In this document: piece after piece, positions 1-5,167 of the stretch
Layout of the letters: every line of letters starts with the position of its first letter
Numbering within the stretch: position 1 is the first letter of the stretch
Source: Deltaproteobacteria bacterium
Lineage (GTDB): Bacteria > Bdellovibrionota > UBA1018 > UBA923
DNA: 5,512 bases
Reading direction: 5' to 3'
NCBI GenBank assembly: GCA_016194795.1
Contig: JACQAX010000423.1
Location: 1 to 5,512, forward strand
The notes under the pieces: model-generated
Database searches by the model: none
Seen by the model: the letters and a program-made list of their open reading frames with translations, nothing else
Told to the model about the DNA's origin: nothing
Made by a program: the position numbers and the translations under genes

Positions 1-98
1 ACCGGCGCGGCATACCCTCCACCTGTCGCGGCGAGATGGAGTCCGGCGCGCCCCGTGGCGACGTAGAGAAGAAGGAATGCGATTCTGCGCGCGACCAT
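1..98 (-). CDS. Possible 5' end of a divergent gene with a signal-peptide-like N-terminus (partial, uncertain)
   Basis: Reading the minus strand from an ATG at 98 gives an open frame of 32 codons that runs off the left edge. It begins MVARRIAFLLLYVATG and continues with Ala- and Gly-rich residues. The basic start followed by a hydrophobic run resembles the n- and h-regions of a Sec signal peptide, so an exported protein is possible. Against this, the hydrophobic core is short and is followed by Arg and His, and no Shine-Dalgarno sequence precedes the ATG. Plus-strand frames are also open here, for example one ending at the TAA at 111-113. If this gene is real, it is divergent from the regulator starting at 152, with about 53 bases between them. 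The fragment is too short to assign a family. Confidence 0.3.
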   Translation of the reverse strand, partial: MVARRIAFLLLYVATGRAGLHLAATGGGYAAP

Positions 99-151
99 GC
101 CACGCGAGGATAACACATCGGTCGGAGTTGAGCTGGTTTCGTGGAGGGCGC

Positions 152-1042
152 GTGCAACAGTTTCTGGCCGACCCTCTTGCGCCGGGCGTTCGTCCGGGAG
201 ACGTTGAAACTCTGAAATCCGCAAAGCTTCCTCAGCACGTTCTGGTCCTGAAACAGGAGCTGGAGCGCCGGCAGAAAATGAACCGGCGCTACTCGCTGCG
301 GGCCTTCGCTCGTTTTCTCGACATGGATGCGTCGGGGCTTAGCCGGGTGCTCGCGGGCAAGCAGGAGCTGTCCCTCTCTTGCTGCCTGCGAGTGCTCAAG
401 AAGCTCAAGCTCGACGTCGACCAGCGCATGCAGTTCATGGCGTCGGTGACGTCCGAGCGGCGGCGCCGCGCCACGAGTTTCTTCGACAAGGCGTTCGGCA
501 TCGGCGCCGGCGGGCGGGACGAGTCGCTCTATCTCGCCTCTACCCCCGACTACGTCTACGTCGTCGACCGCAGTGGCCGTTTTCTCTACGCCAACGACGC
601 CCTGGCCGCGATGAGCGGCCACGCGCCGGCCGAGTTGATCGGAAAGCGCCGCGACGAGCTCGACACCGACTCGGCGGTATCGCGCGAGATCGAGCGGCGC
701 GACGAGGTCGTGTTCACCGAGGCGCGGTCGCTGCAGTACGAGCTCAGCTTCGTCGACAAGGGCCGCACGCGCTGGGTCGAGAAGATCGCCAATCCCGTGC
801 TCGACGAGTCCGGCAAGGTGGTCGCGCTGGTGGCCGCCGTTCGCGACATCACCGAGCGCCGGCACGCCGCCGACGAGCAAGTTCGCGTCTTTCAGGCCGT
901 GCTGCGCGGCGAGACCGTCACGAGCCGTATCGTGGTCACGCGCGAGGACGGCAGCGCCGCGACGCTCGAGCTCACCGCGGCTCCCCAGAGAAACGAGCTG
1001 GGCGACATCATCGGCGGGGTGGCGACCTTCCGCAAGGTCTAG
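152..1042 (+). CDS. TIGR02147-like HTH / PAS-domain regulator (putative one-component sensor)
   Basis: Not a named gene. The preferred start is the GTG at 152 (296 aa), preceded by GGAGGG at 143-148, although the 3-base spacing is short. An ATG at 77 would add 25 Arg- and Cys-rich residues that look non-coding. Numbered from the ATG, residues 55-115 resemble the N-terminus of the TIGR02147 family: a charged helix (LKQELERRQK), then RRYSLRAFARFL and a Ser/Leu-rich recognition-helix region (SGLSRVLAGK). This is an XRE-like DNA-binding fold. Residues 149-260 form a PAS domain, with VYVVDRSGRFLYAND at its start and the PAC-type ending VVALVAAVRDITERR. Residues 283-320 (TREDGSAATLEL...IIGGVATFRKV) look like a second PAC half. 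The DUF4423 part usual in TIGR02147 proteins is absent, as are kinase, GGDEF and receiver domains. I infer a cytoplasmic ligand-responsive transcription factor. Its target and signal are unknown, and it is convergent with ftsI. Confidence 0.82.
   Translation: MQQFLADPLAPGVRPGDVETLKSAKLPQHVLVLKQELERRQKMNRRYSLRAFARFLDMDASGLSRVLAGKQELSLSCCLRVLKKLKLDVDQRMQFMASVTSERRRRATSFFDKAFGIGAGGRDESLYLASTPDYVYVVDRSGRFLYANDALAAMSGHAPAELIGKRRDELDTDSAVSREIERRDEVVFTEARSLQYELSFVDKGRTRWVEKIANPVLDESGKVVALVAAVRDITERRHAADEQVRVFQAVLRGETVTSRIVVTREDGSAATLELTAAPQRNELGDIIGGVATFRKV
1024..1039. repeat. Small perfect inverted repeat at the convergent gene ends
   Basis: GACCTT at 1024-1029 and AAGGTC at 1034-1039 form a perfect 6-bp stem with a 4-base loop (CCGC). 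It lies in the last codons of the PAS regulator, just before its TAG stop and 10 bases past the end of ftsI on the other strand. No U-tract follows on either strand, so it is not a convincing intrinsic terminator. It could still act as a weak bidirectional hairpin, because only 7 bases separate the two stop codons. Confidence 0.25.
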
Positions 1043-1049
1043 GCCTTGC

Positions 1050-3107
1050 TCAGTCGGCGCGCTCGAAGACGAGGCGCAGCTTCGTACCGGGCGCGAGCCA
1101 CTGGTCATGCGACGGCAGCTGCTCGCGCAGCGCGCCCGAGCCGACGACCTCGATGTCGAGCGGCTGGTCGCCGATGTTGCGCAGCGCCTCGCGCACGCTC
1201 AGGCCGCGCAGGTCGGGGAGGCGGATCTGGGCCTTCTCGTTGTGCTCGGGGCGCGCCGCCGGCAGGTCGATGAGCGCGGCGGGCTTTTTGGCCGCCGAAA
1301 GCCTCTCGGCCAGCGCGTTGATCGAGGTGCGGTTCGAGAGCTCCTGGATCCGGCTTCCGCTGTCGACGGGCGGGATCTGCTGGCGCAGCAGGCTCGCGCG
1401 CATGATGTCGCGGAAGGCGGGGGCCGCCGTCTCGCCCGCGTAGAATTTTCCCTGGGGCTCGTCGATCACGACGAGCGCGACGAGCTTCGGGTCGCGCGAC
1501 GGCGCGAAGCCCGCGAACGAGGCGATGTGCCGGGTTCGCGAGTAACGGTGGGTGTCGGAGTCCACCTTCTGCGCCGTGCCCGTCTTGCCGGCGACGGGCC
1601 ACTCGGAAAGCTGCGCGGCCGCGCCCGTGCCCTTTTCCTCGACGACCGTCTCGAGCATCCGCGTGACCTGCGAGGCGATCGCCGGCGAGAACATCTTTCG
1701 CGTGCGGATCGTGTCGAAGCGGTGGCCGAGCTTGTAGCGGATCGCGCCGCGCTCGAGCGAGTCGGGGTCTTCGGACAGCACGGCCTTGACGAGCTTCGGC
1801 TGCACCCATTTTCCGCCGTTGGCGAGCATGAGATAGTACGAGAGGATCTGGAGCGGCGTGACCGTGAAGCCGTGGCCGAAGCCCGTGTTGGCCAGGCGCA
1901 CCGGCGTGTTGAGGCCCTTGACGCTGAAGCTTCCCGAAACCTCGCCGGGCAGGTCGATGTCGGTGCGTTTGCCCACGCCCATGCGGTCCATGAGGGCCGC
2001 CAAGGTCGACGGGCCGAGGTCGAGGGCCAGCTTGGCGGCGCCGATGTTGCTCGAGTACTTCAAGATCTCGCCCATCGTGAGCCACTCGTATTTTTCGCGC
2101 GCCTCGGCCTCCGAGATCTTGTACTTGCCGACCTTGAAGCTGCCCTTCTCGCAGTACAGCTTGGTCTCGGGCGTGCGGCCCTTCTCGAGCGCCATGCCGA
2201 CGACGAAAGGCTTGAAGGTGCTGCCGGGTTCGTAGGTGTCGGTGATCGCGCGATTGCGGCGGCTGTCGGCCAGCGCGCTCTTGGGCGCGTTCGGGTTGTA
2301 GGTCGGGTAGTTCGCCATCGCGAGGATCTCGCCGGTGCCCACCTCGGCGACGATCACCGTGCCCGAGCGCGCCTTGTGCTCCTCGAGCGCGAGGCGCAGG
2401 TTTTTCTCGGCCTCGTACTGCACGGCCTTGTCGATCGTGAGGACGAGCGACTGGCCGTCCTTGAAGGCGAGCATGCCGCGCTCGTCGCGAAAGATCTTCC
2501 GGCCCATCGCGTCCTTGAGGGACGAGATGCGCGCGCGCTCGCCGTTCAGGATCGCGTCGTAGAAGAGCTCGAGGCCCTCGAGCCCCTGGCCGTCGACGTT
2601 CACCGACCCGAGCACGTGCGCGCCCAGCTCGCGATTCGGGTAAAAGCGCTTGGTTTCCTCGGCCAGCCCGATCGCGTCGCCGTAGTCGAGCACGCCGTGG
2701 TCGCGCAGCGCCTGTTCTTCGGCGGGGGTGAGCTGGCGTTTGACCCAGACGAACCCTTTTTCGGACGCCATCTTCGGCGCCAGCTGCGGCACCGGCACGC
2801 GGATGGCTTTGGCGACGTTATACAGCGCCCGGATGCGCTCGGCGCGCGGCAGCTCCTTGCGGGCGATCTCGGGACGGAAAAAAAGCGAGTGCACCTTGAT
2901 GCTGATGGCGAGACCTTCGCCGTTGCGGTCGAAGATGAGCCCGCGCCGAGGGAGCGCGGTGAGCTTCGAGCTGAACTGGCGCTCGGCCATGCGCGCCAGC
3001 CGCGGGTCGCTGTAAAGCTGAAGCTGTACCGCGCGCGCCACGATGGCTCCGGCGAAGATCAGGAAACCCGCCTTCAGGATTCGGATGCGCGTCGGGCTAG
3101 CTCCCAT
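1050..3107 (-). CDS. ftsI: Peptidoglycan D,D-transpeptidase FtsI (PBP3-type class B PBP) with C-terminal PASTA domain
   Basis: Septum-specific transpeptidase that cross-links peptidoglycan stems during division, anchored in the inner membrane with a periplasmic catalytic domain. The 685-aa product has a short basic N-terminus and one transmembrane helix (about residues 9-30). The class B dimerisation-domain motif RGLIFDRNG is at 55-63. The penicillin-binding domain carries all three active-site motifs: STFK with the acylated Ser296 and Lys299, SSN at 352-354, and KTGT at 508-511. Residues 629-683 (IRLPDLRGLSVREAL... to LRLVF) form a single PASTA domain, which is absent from the 588-aa E. coli FtsI but known in other class B PBPs. 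The start is the ATG at 3107, 3 bases after the ftsL stop, with only a G-rich stretch (3119-3123) as a possible ribosome site, so coupling to ftsL is likely. The ftsL neighbour argues for FtsI rather than an elongation PBP. No murE follows; the next gene is convergent. Confidence 0.96.
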   Translation of the reverse strand: MGASPTRIRILKAGFLIFAGAIVARAVQLQLYSDPRLARMAERQFSSKLTALPRRGLIFDRNGEGLAISIKVHSLFFRPEIARKELPRAERIRALYNVAKAIRVPVPQLAPKMASEKGFVWVKRQLTPAEEQALRDHGVLDYGDAIGLAEETKRFYPNRELGAHVLGSVNVDGQGLEGLELFYDAILNGERARISSLKDAMGRKIFRDERGMLAFKDGQSLVLTIDKAVQYEAEKNLRLALEEHKARSGTVIVAEVGTGEILAMANYPTYNPNAPKSALADSRRNRAITDTYEPGSTFKPFVVGMALEKGRTPETKLYCEKGSFKVGKYKISEAEAREKYEWLTMGEILKYSSNIGAAKLALDLGPSTLAALMDRMGVGKRTDIDLPGEVSGSFSVKGLNTPVRLANTGFGHGFTVTPLQILSYYLMLANGGKWVQPKLVKAVLSEDPDSLERGAIRYKLGHRFDTIRTRKMFSPAIASQVTRMLETVVEEKGTGAAAQLSEWPVAGKTGTAQKVDSDTHRYSRTRHIASFAGFAPSRDPKLVALVVIDEPQGKFYAGETAAPAFRDIMRASLLRQQIPPVDSGSRIQELSNRTSINALAERLSAAKKPAALIDLPAARPEHNEKAQIRLPDLRGLSVREALRNIGDQPLDIEVVGSGALREQLPSHDQWLAPGTKLRLVFERAD
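1059..1223 (-). other. ftsI: PASTA domain of FtsI
   Basis: Residues 629-683 of FtsI have the PASTA layout: a starting LPDLRGLSVREAL with a helix, then two strands (IEVVGSG and the closing LRLVF) joined by a loop containing the PG turn (LAPGTKL). In other proteins PASTA domains sit next to the transpeptidase domain and may bind peptidoglycan or stabilise the enzyme. Only one copy is present. It follows a linker of about 45 residues (about 580-625). Confidence 0.8.
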
Positions 3108-3110
3108 CGG

Positions 3111-3392
3111 TCAGCGAGCCCCCAGGGGAAGCCCGAGGCTCAGGACGATGTTCTGGTCGGGTCTGGGCGGATGCATGCCGAGCTTGAGCCGCGCGATGTG
3201 CTCGAGGCGCTGCGGCGACTTGGCTTCGTTGATCTGGAGGGTGAGCTTGCTGCACTCGTCGCGCGTGGAGCGCTCGCGCTTCTCGAGCTCGTTGATGTCG
3301 TAGCTGATGCTCACGATCTGGAGCCGGACCCAGACAAACGCGCAGGTCAGGAGCGTTGCACCCAGGATCGCGGCGAAATGGCGGCCTCGCAT
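3111..3392 (-). CDS. ftsL: Cell division protein FtsL
   Basis: Small bitopic inner-membrane protein of the divisome. In well-studied bacteria it forms a complex with FtsB and FtsQ and helps activate FtsW-FtsI septal synthesis. The product is 93 aa, within the usual size range. It has a short basic cytoplasmic start (MRGRH), a hydrophobic transmembrane segment at about 6-26, and a charged heptad-like coiled coil at about 29-57. The membrane-distal segment SPQRLEHIARLKLGM (59-73), followed by PPRPDQ, is the conserved end typical of FtsL-like proteins. Sequence conservation in this family is low, so the position between rsmH and ftsI is important support. The ATG at 3392 is preceded by AGGAAGG (3403-3409), which overlaps the rsmH stop. 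The gene ends 3 bases before ftsI. Confidence 0.92.
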   Translation of the reverse strand: MRGRHFAAILGATLLTCAFVWVRLQIVSISYDINELEKRERSTRDECSKLTLQINEAKSPQRLEHIARLKLGMHPPRPDQNIVLSLGLPLGAR

Positions 3393-3402
3393 AAATCCAA
3401 AA

Positions 3403-3409
3403 CCTTCCT
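3403..3409 (-). promoter_or_regulatory. Ribosome binding site of ftsL overlapping the rsmH stop codon
   Basis: AGGAAGG on the minus strand lies 10 bases before the ftsL ATG. Its first two bases are the last two of the rsmH TAG stop. It supports the ftsL start at 3392 and suggests that ribosomes ending rsmH can reinitiate on ftsL. Confidence 0.7.
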
Positions 3410-4313
3410 AGTTTTTTTCATAAACCCTCAGCTTCGCGCTGCGGGATCGCGGGTTCGCGTCCACTTCGTGTTCGCCCGCCGTGATCGGTTTCTTGGTCAG
3501 CGCGCGAACCTTCCCCGCGTTCTTCTGACCCCACCTTTTCACGAGTCGATCTTCGAGAGAGTGGAAGGTAATCACCGCCAACCTGGCGGAACCACCCATC
3601 TTTAGGATAACACCTTCCAGAAAATGATCCAGTACGCGCAGCTCGTCATTGACGGCGATGCGCAGGGCCTGAAAGACGAGCGTGGCGGGGTGGATGCCGC
3701 CGCGGTCGCGGGGGCTGATCCGCTCGAGAAAGCCGGCAAGGCTCAGCGTCGAGTCTTTCACCTCACGGTCGGCGATCGCCGCTTTAATGCGCTGCGCTAA
3801 GCGATGTGCGCCGATGATTTCTCCATAAGCCTTCAGGATGTCGCCCAGCTCCTGGTCAGAAACCTCTTCAAGCAGCTCCCACGCCGACTGTCCCTTGCGC
3901 GAAAGTCGCATGTCGAGGGGGCCGTCGACCTGAAAGCTCATGCCGTAGGCCGCGTCCTCGAGCTGGTTCGACGAGTAACCCAGATCGAGCAGCAGCCCCG
4001 ACCACGGTGGGCCGAAGCCCTCCGCGACGGAGGCATCGGCTTCGACGAGCCGGGAGAAGTTTCCTTCGAAAAAGCCCAGGCGTCCCTTTTCGACGTAGGG
4101 CGCGAGCGATTTGCGCGCGGCCGCCACCGCCGCAGGATCCTGATCGCACGCGAGCACGCGCGCCCGCGGAAGCTTCTCGAGCAGCGCGCGGGTGTGGCCC
4201 CCGCCGCCGAGGGTGCCGTCGACGATCGTGCCACCGGCGCCGGCGAGGCCCGCGAAGGCGTCGAGCACCTCATTGAGGAGCACGGGGACGTGGCGGTTGG
4301 CTTCTTCGCTCAT
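3408..4313 (-). CDS. rsmH: 16S rRNA (cytosine(1402)-N(4))-methyltransferase RsmH (MraW)
   Basis: SAM-dependent enzyme that N4-methylates C1402 in the decoding centre of 16S rRNA, acting on the small ribosomal subunit. The product is 301 aa (E. coli 313). Family signatures occur in order: HVPVLLNEVL (8-17), the SAM-binding loop DGTLGGGGHTR (32-42), the acidic strand end ACDQDP (55-60), DLGYSSNQLED (110-120), DGPLDMRL (130-137), HPATLVFQALRIAVNDEL (208-225), ITFHSLEDR (248-256) and the C-terminal NPRSRSAKLRVYEK (287-300). The frame stays open far upstream (to 4688), but the ATG at 4313 is chosen because homology begins directly after it and it forms an ATGA overlap with the mtnP stop. No good Shine-Dalgarno precedes it, which fits translational coupling. 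It is normally preceded by mraZ; here mtnP takes that place. One small oddity is YGMSF (123-127), where the family usually has RGFSF. Confidence 0.97.
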   Translation of the reverse strand: MSEEANRHVPVLLNEVLDAFAGLAGAGGTIVDGTLGGGGHTRALLEKLPRARVLACDQDPAAVAAARKSLAPYVEKGRLGFFEGNFSRLVEADASVAEGFGPPWSGLLLDLGYSSNQLEDAAYGMSFQVDGPLDMRLSRKGQSAWELLEEVSDQELGDILKAYGEIIGAHRLAQRIKAAIADREVKDSTLSLAGFLERISPRDRGGIHPATLVFQALRIAVNDELRVLDHFLEGVILKMGGSARLAVITFHSLEDRLVKRWGQKNAGKVRALTKKPITAGEHEVDANPRSRSAKLRVYEKN

Positions 4314-5167
4314 GGCGCCAGGACGAGCTTGAGCGCGCTCCGAGTTTTCGCCGGGATGAGCTTGGGGTTGGTCATGATCGCGAACTGGCTCGCTTTGCGG
4401 CAGGCGCAGTCGGGCTTGTCCTCGAACGACGCGACGAGCTTCGAGAGCAGCTGCTTGGCGCGCGCGACGTTCTCTTTCATGATCTTGATGACGGCCTCGA
4501 CCGTGACGTGCTCGACGGTCTCGTTCCAGCTGTCGTAGTCGGTGACCATGGCGACCGTGCAATAGCAGAGCCCCGCCTCGCGCGCGAGGTACGCCTCGGG
4601 CACGTTCGTCATGCCGATGACCGAGAAGCCGGCCTGATGGTTGGCGCGGCTTTCGGCGCGCGTCGAGAAGCCCGGCCCTTCCATGCACACGTAGGTGCCG
4701 CCCTTGTGGTACGTGAGCGGCACTTCAGAGGCGGCGGTGTTCGCGCGGCCCCAGAGCGTCGGGCAGATCGGGTCGGCGAGCGCGACGTGTCCCACGCAGC
4801 CCTCGCCGAAGAACGTGCTCTTGCGGATGCCCTTCGTGCGGTCGACGAACTGGTCGGCGAGCACGAAGTGGCCAGGCTCGTACTTGGCTTGAAGGCTGCC
4901 GACGGCGCTGACCGAGAAGACGTTGCGTACGCCGAGCTTCTTCAGCGCGTAGATGTTCGCGCGAAAATTGATCTCGGTCGGCGAGATGCGATGGCCGACG
5001 CCGTGCCGGGGAAGAAAGAAAACGGGCCGCTTGTGCAGGCGCCCTTCGATGATCGCGTCGCTCGGCTTGCCGAAGGGCGTGGCCACGCGATGCGCCTTCT
5101 TCGTTTGAAAGCCGTCCATCTCGTAAAGACCGCTACCGCCGATGATTCCGATCGCTTCAGTCGTCAT
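4310..5167 (-). CDS. mtnP: S-methyl-5'-thioadenosine phosphorylase (MTAP, MtnP)
   Basis: Cytosolic PNP-family enzyme that splits 5'-methylthioadenosine with phosphate into adenine and 5-methylthioribose-1-phosphate, clearing a by-product of polyamine and other SAM-dependent reactions. The 285-aa length fits the family. Visible signatures are IGIIGGSGLY (6-15, phosphate-binding Ser12), LPRHGVGH (52-59), NFRANIYALKKLGV (67-80), SAVGSL (87-92), ADQFVDRT (104-111), CMEGPGFSTRAES (161-173), GMTNVPEAYLAREAGLCY (185-202) and VTDYDSW (208-214). Asp210 and Asp212 match the adenine-recognising aspartates of MTAP, whereas true guanosine/inosine PNPs have Asn here. A C-terminal CxC pair (C254, C256) resembles the one described in Sulfolobus MTAPII. 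The start at 5167 overlaps the upstream stop as ATGA and has no nearby ribosome site, so coupling is likely. It overlaps rsmH by 4 bases, which puts adenine salvage at the head of a division operon. A related 6-oxopurine phosphorylase is the main alternative. Confidence 0.93.
   Translation of the reverse strand: MTTEAIGIIGGSGLYEMDGFQTKKAHRVATPFGKPSDAIIEGRLHKRPVFFLPRHGVGHRISPTEINFRANIYALKKLGVRNVFSVSAVGSLQAKYEPGHFVLADQFVDRTKGIRKSTFFGEGCVGHVALADPICPTLWGRANTAASEVPLTYHKGGTYVCMEGPGFSTRAESRANHQAGFSVIGMTNVPEAYLAREAGLCYCTVAMVTDYDSWNETVEHVTVEAVIKIMKENVARAKQLLSKLVASFEDKPDCACRKASQFAIMTNPKLIPAKTRSALKLVLAP

Noticed and set aside
83..114. Promoter-like TTCTGC and GATAAC before the PAS regulator
   Set aside because: The spacing is about 20 bases and the hexamers are poor matches; chance occurrence is likely.
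77..151. The upstream ATG start at 77 for the PAS regulator
   Set aside because: AAGGA touches the ATG directly, leaving no proper spacing, and the added residues (MRFCARPCHARITHR) look non-coding. The GTG at 152 has a better purine-rich leader, though this is not proven.
379..1443. A long plus-strand frame overlapping the PAS regulator and the end of ftsI
   Set aside because: It is Arg-rich, has no recognisable domain, and is a shifted reading of the PAS gene, whose own frame gives a clear PAS domain.
2878..2884. A slippery T-rich heptamer inside ftsI (CTT TTT TTC)
   Set aside because: The full-length frame is needed for the catalytic domain, and no stimulatory structure or useful -1 product is evident.
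1107..3605. An 832-codon open frame on the plus strand opposite ftsI and ftsL
   Set aside because: It mirrors ftsI, ftsL and part of rsmH. Its product is Arg-, Ala- and Val-rich without any family motif, which is what high-GC codon use produces on the opposite strand. ftsI has all three catalytic motifs.
3590..3645. A slightly A/T-rich patch in rsmH with a TATCCT hexamer on the minus strand
   Set aside because: The matching -35 is only 3 of 6 and the patch encodes conserved rsmH residues, so it does not support a promoter call.
3804..4538. A 244-codon plus-strand frame opposite rsmH
   Set aside because: It is antisense to conserved rsmH motifs and its product matches nothing recognisable.
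4314..4688. A 125-residue N-terminal extension of RsmH
   Set aside because: This stretch is an out-of-frame reading of mtnP and is Arg/His-rich. RsmH homology begins directly after the ATG at 4313.
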